Assembly: GCA_934045905.1 (NCBI GenBank)
Contig: OW203762.1
Location: forward strand, 2,976,001 to 3,040,000
Source: Leuctra nigra
Taxonomy: Eukaryota > Arthropoda > Insecta > Plecoptera > Leuctridae
Length of the DNA stretch: 64,000 nucleotides
Reading direction: 5' to 3'
The position numbers were made by a program, and so were the translations under genes. The stretch's first letter is position 1, and each line of letters starts with the position of its first letter. Below, one piece after another: positions 36,289-48,260 of the stretch. The notes beneath the pieces were generated by a model, which did not search any database, was not told where the DNA came from, and worked only from the letters and a program-made list of their open reading frames with translations.

Positions 36289-37566
36289 ATGTCTCTAGCT
36301 CTTTCGTTACCAGATCTCAACGGCGACTTCGAAGCCGGAATCGCCGTCGGAACCGACCCTGACCTCGCAGACAACAAGAAGCTAGGTCTCCATCTAGGAT
36401 TGGGCAAGGCCGGGATGGTAGAATCGGGCGTCATTAGCGCGTACCATATTGCAAAATCCATACCGGGGGTATCTGAGAAAGGGATAGAACTGTGCGTGAA
36501 TGCAGCTAGGGCCATTACCCATTTCGATCTCATCGGCGAGGTTAACAGGTCTCCAGCATCTTCATGGGTAAAAACGGGTACAATGCCGACTGTCGACGCA
36601 GGGGATTCCGCCAAGATCAAAGCCATTGTCACGGACGATGCCACCCTCAGGGCTGCAACGATGGTCATGGCTACAAAGGCCAACTGGTGGGTCAGTAACC
36701 ATCACACCGGCCAAGGGGATCTCATTGGCTATGCCAAGAAAGTCGCTGATATCTACTATCCGGACCTGACGGGTAGAAGCGGAGAGGGTCTTAGCATTAT
36801 TCACATGGTGGGTCATTGGGCCGACACTCGTGTTGTCTTACAGCTCGCGCACATCCGCGGCATCAAGGATGTTGAACCACTGTTCCCTGCTGTTAACAAC
36901 TCTAGGAAGCTCTCTTTCACATCCGATGCGTTGCTCCGCTTCCAGTCGGCACCTGCAGGTACTCACATGCTGGCTATTGCGCACGCCTGCCTAAAAAGAA
37001 TGGCAAAGAACAACATCGGTAGCGTCTGCCCTGGCGTAGCTTCCATGCTCTCTATCATCCAACGTTACAGGGAAGTCATGTCTGATCCAGCCAAGTACCA
37101 TGTAGGTGCCCTCTTCTTGACCGGCAGCAAGAACCCGCACGACTGTCAGTCGGAAGGATCCCAAGTATTGGGCAGGCTAGGGACGTACATCAAGAATCTG
37201 GCGCCCCTCTCGTCTCTCAAGAAGTCTCCCCACATGGCAGACGACAAAATCTCCTCGTACGAAGATTATGATGTCGCCTGGGACAACTTCCTGCGGTCCT
37301 ACAAGAATGCTGCGGCGCGCAACACAGAGATGGCACAGGAGTACCTCACCTCCGGGAAGGCTGACGGTGATGCGCTGGAAGAAATCAACAGGGAGTTCGC
37401 TATGGGTGATTTCGAGATCATGGATGCGGAAGATGTCGCAGAAGAATCAGCGTCCGAGGAAGTACCTGAATCCGGGGATGAAGGGGAAGCAAAGACCAAG
37501 AAGACAAGAGGAGAGTCATCCAAGGCCGCGCATATGGCAAAAAAATGGGCTCGACGCCGCCAGTAG
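36289..37566 (+). CDS. Viral nucleoprotein-like protein (EVE), unit 10
   Basis: Intact 425 aa with A360G and E390/S395; three leader repeats (block starts 36152). Like unit 8 but without its A214T. Poly(A) at 37759-37785, 27 nt. Confidence 0.65.
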   Translation: MSLALSLPDLNGDFEAGIAVGTDPDLADNKKLGLHLGLGKAGMVESGVISAYHIAKSIPGVSEKGIELCVNAARAITHFDLIGEVNRSPASSWVKTGTMPTVDAGDSAKIKAIVTDDATLRAATMVMATKANWWVSNHHTGQGDLIGYAKKVADIYYPDLTGRSGEGLSIIHMVGHWADTRVVLQLAHIRGIKDVEPLFPAVNNSRKLSFTSDALLRFQSAPAGTHMLAIAHACLKRMAKNNIGSVCPGVASMLSIIQRYREVMSDPAKYHVGALFLTGSKNPHDCQSEGSQVLGRLGTYIKNLAPLSSLKKSPHMADDKISSYEDYDVAWDNFLRSYKNAAARNTEMAQEYLTSGKADGDALEEINREFAMGDFEIMDAEDVAEESASEEVPESGDEGEAKTKKTRGESSKAAHMAKKWARRRQ

Positions 37567-38041
37567 CAGCGGAACTGGTGGAGGATAAGTCGACCCCGCA
37601 GCCCGTGGGCACAAGAACCCGACTGAGAAAGCCTCATGTCACGCCACCTCACGATAAATAGAAGTAGGTGAACTAGCATAGCCCATATGGACCCGCTTGA
37701 CGACATTATTCGCATTACCATAATCGATCTACCAGACTTTGTACTTTTACATCTCAATAAAAAAAAAAAAAAAAAAAAAAAAAAAGAGTGGCTGTGGTTG
37801 GCAGAGTGGCTGTGGTTGGCACGTTTTTTTTTTAACACATCAGCTCTTCAAGATCTTCTTTGATACTGCATATTACGGAAGAGAAGATATTTGAAAGTGA
37901 GCTGGATAATACAGTAAGCATCCCTCTCTATTTTAAATCTATTTGTTTCATTGAAAACCCTCTTTTGAGAAAAATTCAAGTGAAGTGAAGTTTGATTTGG
38001 ATGTGTGGAATCGGATTTTATCATACTGTAAAAAATTGTCT

Positions 38042-38509
38042 ATGGACATGGCCACTGGGAGAAGAAACTCTGCCTCTTGTATGCTAGATATGAATCAAGG
38101 TTCCTGCAATGAAGCAATTCAAAGCAGCCCTTCATCTCATAGCCCACCATTACCACCAACAAACACAGTTGCGGCAACCGAAGAAAATATTGCAAATATG
38201 AGAACAAGACAGAGGTGGAATCAAGAGGAATACAGGGAACTAATGTGGTGTTATTTATACACAACTGAGAAGTACTTGTCGGGAATTTCACAGAGAACTT
38301 TTCAAATATGGAGGCAACGCAATCCGTTGAATAGACCGTGTATGAATTCCAATAAATTAGCAACACAGCGCAGATACATAATGAAGACCAATAAGTTAAC
38401 CCAGAGTGAACTAGAATTCATCAAGAAATCGGTTATGCAGGAAATTGCTATTGATTTTCCTGATAATGAAGCAGAGAACACAGAACAGATGCAGGCTATC
38501 ATAACATAA
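38042..38509 (+). pseudogene. Truncated Dong/R4-like LINE ORF, unit 10
   Basis: 155-aa remnant ending MQAIIT. LINE 5' end starts at 37786. Confidence 0.75.
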
Positions 38510-39831
38510 ATCTATTAATTTTATCTAGCAGTTAAATTATCAAAACTTGAAATCGATGCATAAATGGGAAATACAGATAATATGAGGCAGGGGTGAAATT
38601 TACAGCTCCCCTCCCCCCTCACCATCCACCATTTTAATGTTTGTGAATACTACATTTTATATTGAACTTATTTTGGATTTCGTTGCAATAAAGTAGGTAG
38701 TAACTTATATTTTCTTAATTTATTGTAATTAACATTTAAATGAATTCATCCCCTAACACCCTTACGACCCCTTTACGGTGATAGGTCACTCTAAATATAA
38801 AACGAATATCGTAACAAGAATCTATGTAAATTTATCTATCGATTGAATGCTCAAAACTTAAAATCGCCCTGTAATTGTGAAAAATAGTAAATAGTAAGAA
38901 AAGGGTGAAATTTTACCACCCCTTACAAGTTTTGTTCCATATTAATTTTTTTATTTATTATTTGGACCTTGATAGAATTTATCGTACGTTAAGTGGTATG
39001 TTTTAATAGTACAGTTCTTTGAAATTAATAATTATATGAAACCATCCCTCAAACTTTGAACCCTTGACACCCCCTAACGGGGGTAGATATGAAACACCTC
39101 CTGGGGTCACAGCAAATGGTTATATTTTCTCTACAACATATCCAAAATATACGATTTTATCACCAAACCCCGAAATGTTTCGTTAAATGGCTCTAAGCAG
39201 CTCGACTATAGAGAAACCACGCCTACCGTAGCGGTGACGTCACGGAATCAGCCGCCTATGGGTTATATGGGAATAACTTTTGAACTAGAGCTCGTAGAGA
39301 CTTCCCGTTTTCGGCGTTGGACTTTTTAGAATGATTTGCACCTTTTATTTTAATGACAGGGGGCCTTTAAGTAGAGAGTTTCACTTTACTCTGTAGTTTT
39401 GCGAAGGAAAATAAGGTTTAGAACTTCATGATGTTTCAGCAACTTGTCTTCCATGTACACTCCCCCAAATAATAAACGGTACTCGAAAGAAAATGAATTG
39501 ACTGATTAAGGTTTGATGGCATCATCCCATGAAGTCAGTGCTAACGCATTATCTAAATCTTTTAGGTGAGCTCTGATTTCATTGATAATAACAAGGATTG
39601 ATTGTCAAGGAACCGGCCCAACAGCCAATACGTTTTGTACCTAGTACCGTTTATTATTTGGGGGAGTGTACCTACGTATATTTTTGCTATTAGAGACTAA
39701 TTATTGTCAATAATAATTTTCTATGTTTTATGTTTTATTTATCTCTTTTATGTTCTATGTTTGTGACTGTTCCGTGATGTCCAAAAATTTACCATATCAC
39801 ACATTGTGAAATCCTGTATTCTGTTGTTGAT
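38500..39831 (+). repeat. Non-coding unit tail, unit 10
   Basis: Tail with MITE at 39458-39668. One private base change (CCTAGTACC for CCAAGTACC) lies just inside the right TIR. Confidence 0.7.
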
Positions 39832-39836
39832 AAATA

Positions 39837-39909
<73 letters not shown>
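39832..39909. repeat. Strand-switched microsatellite (AAT)n(ATT)n
   Basis: TAA arm followed directly by ATT arm. Confidence 0.9.
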
Positions 39910-40023
39910 GGGGCGGTTACCCTTCGCGGAATTTGGCGGTTACCCTTCGCGGAATTCGGTGCACCCAAGAGTTAAAGTCTTTTGACTATCCTTTAAATCT
40001 TGCTTGTCATTGATTCGATTGTT

Positions 40024-41301
40024 ATGTCTCTAGCTCTTTCGTTACCAGATCTCAACGGCGACTTCGAAGCCGGAATCGCCGTCGGAACCGACCCTGACCT
40101 CGCAGACAACAAGAAGCTAGGTCTCCATCTAGGATTGGGCAAGGCCGGGATGGTAGAATCGGGCGTCATTAGCGCGTACCATATTGCAAAATCCATACCG
40201 GGGGTATCTGAGAAAGGGATAGAACTGTGCGTGAATGCAGCTAGGGCCATTACCCATTTCGATCTCATCGGCGAGGTTAACAGGTCTCCAGCATCTTCAT
40301 GGGTAAAAACGGGTACAATGCCGACTGTCGACGCAGGGGATTCCGCCAAGATCAAAGCCATTGTCACGGACGATGCCACCCTCAGGGCTGCAACGATGGT
40401 CATGGCTACAAAGGCCAACTGGTGGGTCAGTAACCATCACACCGGCCAAGGGGATCTCATTGGCTATGCCAAGAAAGTCGCTGATATCTACTATCCGGAC
40501 CTGACGGGTAGAAGCGGAGAGGGTCTTAGCATTATTCACATGGTGGGTCATTGGGCCGACACTCGTGTTGTCTTACAGCTCGCGCACATCCGCGGCATCA
40601 AGGATGTTGAACCACTGTTCCCTGCTGTTAACAACTCTAGGAAGCTCTCTTTCACATCCGATGCGTTGCTCCGCTTCCAGTCGGCGCCTGCAGGTACTCA
40701 CATGCTGGCTATTGCGCACGCCTGCCTAAAAAGAATGGCAAAGAACAACATCGGTAGCGTCTGCCCTGGCGTAGCTTCCATGCTCTCTATCATCCAACGT
40801 TACAGGGAAGTCATGTCTGATCCAGCCAAGTACCATGTAGGTGCCCTCTTCTTGACCGGCAGCAAGAACCCGCACGACTGTCAGTCGGAAGGATCCCAAG
40901 TATTGGGCAGGCTAGGGACGTACATCAAGAATCTGGCGCCCCTCTCGTCTCTCAAGAAGTCTCCCCACATGGCAGACGACAAAATCTCCTCGTACGAAGA
41001 TTATGATGTCGCCTGGGACAACTTCCTGCGGTCCTACAAGAATGCTGCGGCGCGCAACACAGAGATGGCACAGGAGTACCTCACCTCCGGGAAGGCTGAC
41101 GGTGATGCGCTGGAAGAAATCAACAGGGAGTTCGCTATGGGTGATTTCGAGATCATGGATGCGGAAGATGTCGCAGAAGAATCAGCGTCCGAGGAAGTAC
41201 CTGAATCCGGGGATGAAGGGGAAGCAAAGACCAAGAAGACAAGAGGAGAGTCATCCAAGGCCGCGCATATGGCAAAAAAATGGGCTCGACGCCGCCAGTA
41301 G
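40024..41301 (+). CDS. Viral nucleoprotein-like protein (EVE), unit 11
   Basis: Intact 425 aa with A360G and E390/S395 but only two leader repeats (block starts 39910). It has the GCG form of the Ala at codon 221. Poly(A) at 41494-41518, 25 nt. Confidence 0.65.
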   Translation: MSLALSLPDLNGDFEAGIAVGTDPDLADNKKLGLHLGLGKAGMVESGVISAYHIAKSIPGVSEKGIELCVNAARAITHFDLIGEVNRSPASSWVKTGTMPTVDAGDSAKIKAIVTDDATLRAATMVMATKANWWVSNHHTGQGDLIGYAKKVADIYYPDLTGRSGEGLSIIHMVGHWADTRVVLQLAHIRGIKDVEPLFPAVNNSRKLSFTSDALLRFQSAPAGTHMLAIAHACLKRMAKNNIGSVCPGVASMLSIIQRYREVMSDPAKYHVGALFLTGSKNPHDCQSEGSQVLGRLGTYIKNLAPLSSLKKSPHMADDKISSYEDYDVAWDNFLRSYKNAAARNTEMAQEYLTSGKADGDALEEINREFAMGDFEIMDAEDVAEESASEEVPESGDEGEAKTKKTRGESSKAAHMAKKWARRRQ

Positions 41302-41774
41302 CAGCGGAACTGGTGGAGGATAAGTCGACCCCGCAGCCCGTGGGCACAAGAACCCGACTGAGAAAGCCTCATGTCACGCCACCTCACGATAAATAGAAGT
41401 AGGTGAACTAGCATAGCCCATATGGACCCGCTTGACGACATTATTCGCATTACCATAATCGATCTACCAGACTTTGTACTTTTACATCTCAATAAAAAAA
41501 AAAAAAAAAAAAAAAAAAGAGTGGCTGTGGTTGGCAGAGTGGCTGTGGTTGGCACGTTTTTTTTTTAACACATCAGCTCTTCAAGATCTTCTTTGATACT
41601 GCATATTACGGAAGAGAAGATATTTGAAAGTGAGCTGGATAATACAGTAAGCATCCCTCTCTATTTTAAATCTATTTGTTTCATTGAAAACCCTCTTTTG
41701 AGAAAAATTCAAGTGAAGTGAAGTTTGATTTGGATGTGTGGAATCGGATTTTATCATACTGTAAAAAATTGTCT

Positions 41775-42242
41775 ATGGACATGGCCACTGGGAGAAGAAA
41801 CTCTGCCTCTTGTATGCTAGATATGAATCAAGGTTCCTGCAATGAAGCAATTCAAAGCAGCCCTTCATCTCATAGCCCACCATTACCACCAACAAACACA
41901 GTTGCGGCAACCGAAGAAAATATTGCAAATATGAGAACAAGACAGAGGTGGAATCAAGAGGAATACAGGGAACTAATGTGGTGTTATTTATACACAACTG
42001 AGAAGTACTTGTCGGGAATTTCACAGAGAACTTTTCAAATATGGAGGCAACGCAATCCGTTGAATAGACCGTGTATGAATTCCAATAAATTAGCAACACA
42101 GCGCAGATACATAATGAAGACCAATAAGTTAACCCAGAGTGAACTAGAATTCATCAAGAAATCGGTTATGCAGGAAATTGCTATTGATTTTCCTGATAAT
42201 GAAGCAGAGAACACAGAACAGATGCAGGCTATCATAACATAA
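41775..42242 (+). pseudogene. Truncated Dong/R4-like LINE ORF, unit 11
   Basis: 155-aa remnant ending MQAIIT. LINE 5' end starts at 41519. Confidence 0.75.
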
Positions 42243-43562
42243 ATCTATTAATTTTATCTAGCAGTTAAATTATCAAAACTTGAAATCGATGCATAAATGG
42301 GAAATACAGATAATATGAGGCAGGGGTGAAATTTACAGCTCCCCTCCCCCCTCACCATCCACCATTTTAATGTTTGTGAATACTACATTTTATATTGAAC
42401 TTATTTTGGATTTCGTTGCAATAAAGTAGGTAGTAACTTATATTTTCTTAATTTATTGTAATTAACATTTAAATGAATTCATCCCCTAACACCCTTACGA
42501 CCCCTTTACGGTGATAGGTCACTCTAAATATAAAACGAATATCGTAACAAGAATCTATGTAAATTTATCTATCGATTGAATGCTCAAAACTTAAAATCGC
42601 CCTGTAATTGTGAAAAATAGTAAATAGTAAGAAAAGGGTGAAATTTTACCACCCCTTACAAGTTTTGTTCCATATTAATTTTTTTATTTATTATTTGGAC
42701 CTTGATAGAATTTATCGTACGTTAAGTGGTATGTTTTAATAGTACAGTTCTTTGAAATTAATAATTATATGAAACCATCCCTCAAACTTTGAACCCTTGA
42801 CACCCCCTAACGGGGGTAGATATGAAACACCTCCTGGGGTCACAGCAAATGGTTATATTTTCTCTACAACATATCCAAAATATACGATTTTATCACCAAA
42901 CCCCGAAATGTTTCGTTAAATGGCTCTAAGCAGCTCGACTATAGAGAAACCACGCCTACCGTAGCGGTGACGTCACGGAATCAGCCGCCTATGGGTTATA
43001 TGGGAATAACTTTTGAACTAGAGCTCGTAGAGACTTCCCGTTTTCGGCGTTGGACTTTTTAGAATGATTTGCACCTTTTATTTTAATGACAGGGGGCCTT
43101 TAAGTAGAGAGTTTCACTTTACTCTGTAGTTTTGCGAAGGAAAATAAGGTTTAGAACTTCATGATGTTTCAGCAACTTGTCTTCCATGTACACTCCCCCA
43201 AATAATAAACGGTACTCGAAAGAAAATGAATTGACTGATTAAGGTTTGATGGCATCATCCCATGAAGTCAGTGCTAACGCATTATCTAAATCTTTTAGGT
43301 GAGCTCTGATTTCATTGATAATAACAAGGATTGATTGTCAAGGAACCGGCCCAACAGCCAATACGTTTTGTACCAAGTACCGTTTATTATTTGGGGGAGT
43401 GTACCTACGTATATTTTTGCTATTAGAGACTAATTATTGTCAATAATAATTTTCTATGTTTTATGTTTTATTTATCTCTTTTATGTTCTATGTTTGTGAC
43501 TGTTCCGTGATGTCCAAAAATTTACCATATCACACATTGTGAAATCCTGTATTCTGTTGTTG

Positions 43563-43564
<2 letters not shown>
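42233..43564 (+). repeat. Non-coding unit tail, unit 11
   Basis: Tail with MITE at 43191-43401. It ends directly in ATT repeats. Confidence 0.7.

Positions 43565-43596
<32 letters not shown>
43565..43596. repeat. One-armed microsatellite (ATT)n
   Basis: Only the ATT arm remains (about 32 bp); the TAA arm present at the other array junctions is missing. The tail's TTGTTGAT is followed at once by TATTATT. This looks like loss of one palindrome arm. Confidence 0.9.
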
Positions 43597-43733
43597 GGGG
43601 CGGTTACCCTTCGCGGAATTTGGCGGTTACCCTTCGCGGAATTTGGCGGTTACCCTTCGCGGAATTCGGTGCACCCAAGAGTTAAAGTCTTTTGACTATC
43701 CTTTAAATCTTGCTTGTCATTGATTCGATTGTT

Positions 43734-45011
43734 ATGTCTCTAGCTCTTTCGTTACCAGATCTCAACGGCGACTTCGAAGCCGGAATCGCCGTCGGAACCG
43801 ACCCTGACCTCGCAGACAACAAGAAGCTAGGTCTCCATCTAGGATTGGGCAAGGCCGGGATGGTAGAATCGGGCGTCATTAGCGCGTACCATATTGCAAA
43901 ATCCATACCGGGGGTATCTGAGAAAGGGATAGAACTGTGCGTGAATGCAGCTAGGGCCATTACCCATTTCGATCTCATCGGCGAGGTTAACAGGTCTCCA
44001 GCATCTTCATGGGTAAAAACGGGTACAATGCCGACTGTCGACGCAGGGGATTCCGCCAAGATCAAAGCCATTGTCACGGACGATGCCACCCTCAGGGCTG
44101 CAACGATGGTCATGGCTACAAAGGCCAACTGGTGGGTCAGTAACCATCACACCGGCCAAGGGGATCTCATTGGCTATGCCAAGAAAGTCGCTGATATCTA
44201 CTATCCGGACCTGACGGGTAGAAGCGGAGAGGGTCTTAGCATTATTCACATGGTGGGTCATTGGGCCGACACTCGTGTTGTCTTACAGCTCGCGCACATC
44301 CGCGGCATCAAGGATGTTGAACCACTGTTCCCTGCTGTTAACAACTCTAGGAAGCTCTCTTTCACATCCGATGCGTTGCTCCGCTTCCAGTCGGCGCCTG
44401 CAGGTACTCACATGCTGGCTATTGCGCACGCCTGCCTAAAAAGAATGGCAAAGAACAACATCGGTAGCGTCTGCCCTGGCGTAGCTTCCATGCTCTCTAT
44501 CATCCAACGTTACAGGGAAGTCATGTCTGATCCAGCCAAGTACCATGTAGGTGCCCTCTTCTTGACCGGCAGCAAGAACCCGCACGACTGTCAGTCGGAA
44601 GGATCCCAAGTATTGGGCAGGCTAGGGACGTACATCAAGAATCTGGCGCCCCTCTCGTCTCTCAAGAAGTCTCCCCACATGGCAGACGACAAAATCTCCT
44701 CGTACGAAGATTATGATGTCGCCTGGGACAACTTCCTGCGGTCCTACAAGAATGCTGCGGCGCGCAACACAGAGATGGCACAGGAGTACCTCACCTCCGG
44801 GAAGGCTGACGCTGATGCGCTGGAAGAAATCAACAGGGAGTTCGCTATGGGTGATTTCGAGATCATGGATGCGGAAGATGTCGCAGAAGAATCAGCGTCC
44901 GAGGAAGTACCTGAATCCGGGGATGAAGGGGAAGCAAAGACCAAGAAGACAAGAGGAGAGTCATCCAAGGCCGCGCATATGGCAAAAAAATGGGCTCGAC
45001 GCCGCCAGTAG
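43734..45011 (+). CDS. Viral nucleoprotein-like protein (EVE), unit 12
   Basis: Intact 425 aa, A360 with E390/S395, three leader repeats (block starts 43597). Same protein sequence as unit 13. Poly(A) at 45204-45244 is the longest and is interrupted by one G at 45230. Confidence 0.65.
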   Translation: MSLALSLPDLNGDFEAGIAVGTDPDLADNKKLGLHLGLGKAGMVESGVISAYHIAKSIPGVSEKGIELCVNAARAITHFDLIGEVNRSPASSWVKTGTMPTVDAGDSAKIKAIVTDDATLRAATMVMATKANWWVSNHHTGQGDLIGYAKKVADIYYPDLTGRSGEGLSIIHMVGHWADTRVVLQLAHIRGIKDVEPLFPAVNNSRKLSFTSDALLRFQSAPAGTHMLAIAHACLKRMAKNNIGSVCPGVASMLSIIQRYREVMSDPAKYHVGALFLTGSKNPHDCQSEGSQVLGRLGTYIKNLAPLSSLKKSPHMADDKISSYEDYDVAWDNFLRSYKNAAARNTEMAQEYLTSGKADADALEEINREFAMGDFEIMDAEDVAEESASEEVPESGDEGEAKTKKTRGESSKAAHMAKKWARRRQ

Positions 45012-45210
45012 CAGCGGAACTGGTGGAGGATAAGTCGACCCCGCAGCCCGTGGGCACAAGAACCCGACTGAGAAAGCCTCATGTCACGCCACCTCACGAT
45101 AAATAGAAGTAGGTGAACTAGCATAGCCCATATGGACCCGCTTGACGACATTATTCGCATTACCATAATCGATCTACCAGACTTTGTACTTTTACATCTC
45201 AATAAAAAAA

Positions 45211-45242
<32 letters not shown>

Positions 45243-45500
45243 AAGAGTGGCTGTGGTTGGCAGAGTGGCTGTGGTTGGCACGTTTTTTTTTTAACACATC
45301 AGCTCTTCAAGATCTTCTTTGATACTGCATATTACGGAAGAGAAGATATTTGAAAGTGAGCTGGATAATACAGTAAGCATCCCTCTCTATTTTAAATCTA
45401 TTTGTTTCATTGAAAACCCTCTTTTGAGAAAAATTCAAGTGAAGTGAAGTTTGATTTGGATGTGTGGAATCGGATTTTATCATACTGTAAAAAATTGTCT

Positions 45501-45968
45501 ATGGACATGGCCACTGGGAGAAGAAACTCTGCCTCTTGTATGCTAGATATGAATCAAGGTTCCTGCAATGAAGCAATTCAAAGCAGCCCTTCATCTCATA
45601 GCCCACCATTACCACCAACAAACACAGTTGCGGCAACCGAAGAAAATATTGCAAATATGAGAACAAGACAGAGGTGGAATCAAGAGGAATACAGGGAACT
45701 AATGTGGTGTTATTTATACACAACTGAGAAGTACTTGTCGGGAATTTCACAGAGAACTTTTCAAATATGGAGGCAACGCAATCCGTTGAATAGACCGTGT
45801 ATGAATTCCAATAAATTAGCAACACAGCGCAGATACTTAATGAAGACCAATAAGTTAACCCAGAGTGAACTAGAATTCATCAAGAAATCGGTTATGCAGG
45901 AAATTGCTATTGATTTTCCTGATAATGAAGCAGAGAACACAGAACAGATGCAGGCTATCATAACATAA
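45501..45968 (+). pseudogene. Truncated Dong/R4-like LINE ORF, unit 12
   Basis: 155-aa remnant ending MQAIIT with a private Ile to Leu (RYLMKT). LINE 5' end starts at 45245. Last truncated copy before the array end. Confidence 0.75.
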
Positions 45969-47290
45969 ATCTATTAATTTTATCTAGCAGTTAAATTATC
46001 AAAACTTGAAATCGATGCATAAATGGGAAATACAGATAATATGAGGCAGGGGTGAAATTTACAGCTCCCCTCCCCCCTCACCATCCACCATTTTAATGTT
46101 TGTGAATACTACATTTTATATTGAACTTATTTTGGATTTCGTTGCAATAAAGTAGGTAGTAACTTATATTTTCTTAATTTATTGTAATTAACATTTAAAT
46201 GAATTCATCCCCTAACACCCTTACGACCCCTTTACGGTGATAGGTCACTCTAAATATAAAACGAATATCGTAACAAGAATCTATGTAAATTTATCTATCG
46301 ATTGAATGCTCAAAACTTAAAATCGCCCTGTAATTGTGAAAAATAGTAAATAGTAAGAAAAGGGTGAAATTTTACCACCCCTTACAAGTTTTGTTCCATA
46401 TTAATTTTTTTATTTATTATTTGGACCTTGATAGAATTTATCGTACGTTAAGTGGTATGTTTTAATAGTACAGTTCTTTGAAATTAATAATTATATGAAA
46501 CCATCCCTCAAACTTTGAACCCTTGACACCCCCTAACGGGGGTAGATATGAAACACCTCCTGGGGTCACAGCAAATGGTTATATTTTCTCTACAACATAT
46601 CCAAAATATACGATTTTATCACCAAACCCCGAAATGTTTCGTTAAATGGCTCTAAGCAGCTCGACTATAGAGAAACCACGCCTACCGTAGCGGTGACGTC
46701 ACGGAATCAGCCGCCTATGGGTTATATGGGAATAACTTTTGAACTAGAGCTCGTAGAGACTTCCCGTTTTCGGCGTTGGACTTTTTAGAATGATTTGCAC
46801 CTTTTATTTTAATGACAGGGGGCCTTTAAGTAGAGAGTTTCACTTTACTCTGTAGTTTTGCGAAGGAAAATAAGGTTTAGAACTTCATGATGTTTCAGCA
46901 ACTTGTCTTCCATGTACACTCCCCCAAATAATAAACGGTACTCGAAAGAAAATGAATTGACTGATTAAGGTTTGATGGCATCATCCCATGAAGTCAGTGC
47001 TAACGCATTATCTAAATCTTTTAGGTGAGCTCTGATTTCATTGATAATAACAAGGATTGATTGTCAAGGAACCGGCCCAACAGCCAATACGTTTTGTACC
47101 AAGTACCGTTTATTATTTGGGGGAGTGTACCTACGTATATTTTTGCTATTAGAGACTAATTATTGTCAATAATAATTTTCTATGTTTTATGTTTTATTTA
47201 TCTCTTTTATGTTCTATGTTTGTGACTGTTCCGTGATGTCCAAAAATTTACCATATCACACATTGTGAAATCCTGTATTCTGTTGTTGAT
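45959..47290 (+). repeat. Non-coding unit tail, unit 12
   Basis: Last tail of the array; MITE at 46917-47127. Its TAA tract (47291-47307) does not switch to ATT but runs into a T-run and the diverged nucleoprotein copy. Confidence 0.7.
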
Positions 47291-47485
47291 AAATAAATAA
47301 TAATAATTTTTTTTTTTTATATCAATTAATTAACAATTAATTATACCCCATCCAACTAAAGTCGGGTTGGGGGAAGTCTTTGGCATTTGTCTTTGGCATC
47401 CTTCGCGGAAATAGGTGCACCATATATTATAGGCCTTTCAGATTTCAATTAATTCTTGCTTGTACTCGTATTTGGTTTGCTAGGC
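47291..47485 (+). promoter_or_regulatory. 5' flank and leader of the diverged nucleoprotein copy
   Basis: A short TAA tract runs into 12 T, then AATTAATTAACAATTAATTA, then a hairpin-capable CCCC-AT-CCAAC...GTTGGGGG. A 13-bp direct duplication (GTCTTTGGCATTT, GTCTTTGGCATCC) follows. Next comes CCTTCGCGGAA...GGTGCACC, the block shared with the array-copy leader, and TCTTGCTTGT ahead of the ATG. The sequence upstream of the shared block is unrelated to the array leader. Confidence 0.5.
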
Positions 47486-48260
47486 ATGGCGCTGTCTCTC
47501 TCATTGCCGGACCTCAATGGAGATTTTGAGGCAGGGATTGCTGTGGGCACCGACCCGGATCTGGCTGACAACAGGAAACTTGGACTATACCTCGAGTTAA
47601 GCAAGGCTGGGATGGTGGAGTCTGGAGTGATCAGCGCATACAACATAGCTAGGTCCATCCCTGGGATGTCCGAGAAGGGACTGGAGCTGTGTGTTAACGC
47701 GGCCAGGGCGATCACACACTTCGACTTATTGGGGGAAGTCAATAAGTCCCCGGCTTCTTCGTGGGTGAAGTTAAAGGCGATGCCAACAGTCGATCCTGGA
47801 GATGCTGCGAAGATCAAGGCCATAATAACCGATGATGCCACTCTGAGATCGGCCACAATGGTCATGGCAACTAAAGCAAATTGGTGGGTTAGCAATCACC
47901 ATACTGGCCAGGGCGACTTGATTGGGTACGCAAAGAAGGTCGCAGATATATATTACCCAGAGTTAACTGGCAGGAGCAGTGAAGGCCTCAGCGTAATCCA
48001 CATGGTGGGCCACTGGGCAGATACCAGAGTCGTTCTGCGGCTGGCGCACATCGATGGCATCAAGAGCGTATCTCCATGTTTCCCCTCTTTGGACAATTCT
48101 GGTAAACTGTCATTTACGTCTGATGCCTTGCTTCGGTTTCAATCGGCTCCAGCGGGCACCCATATGCTAGCAATCGCACACGCGTGCCTGAAGAGGATGT
48201 CCAAGAACAGTATTGGCAGCGTATGCCCCGGAGTTGGATCCATGTTGTCCATTATCCAGA

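Larger units (their letters stand above)
1..47290 (+). repeat. Tandem array of ~3.74 kb nucleoprotein-LINE composite units
   Basis: Twelve complete units plus the end of one cut by the left window edge repeat head to tail. Successive nucleoprotein start codons lie 3710-3751 bp apart. Each unit is leader, nucleoprotein ORF, poly(A), truncated Dong-like LINE 5' end, ~1.33 kb tail with a MITE, and strand-switched TAA/TTA microsatellite. Length differences come mainly from the poly(A) (18-41 bp), the microsatellite, the 2- or 3-copy 23-bp leader and a 9-bp tail deletion. Coding differences are a handful of codons. The near identity with mosaic variant sharing suggests recent amplification and exchange between units by unequal crossing-over or gene conversion (inference). 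Confidence 0.95.

Noticed and set aside
1..47290. CRISPR-like array
   Set aside because: Regular repetition exists, but units are 3.7 kb and contain genes; there are no short repeats with unique spacers.
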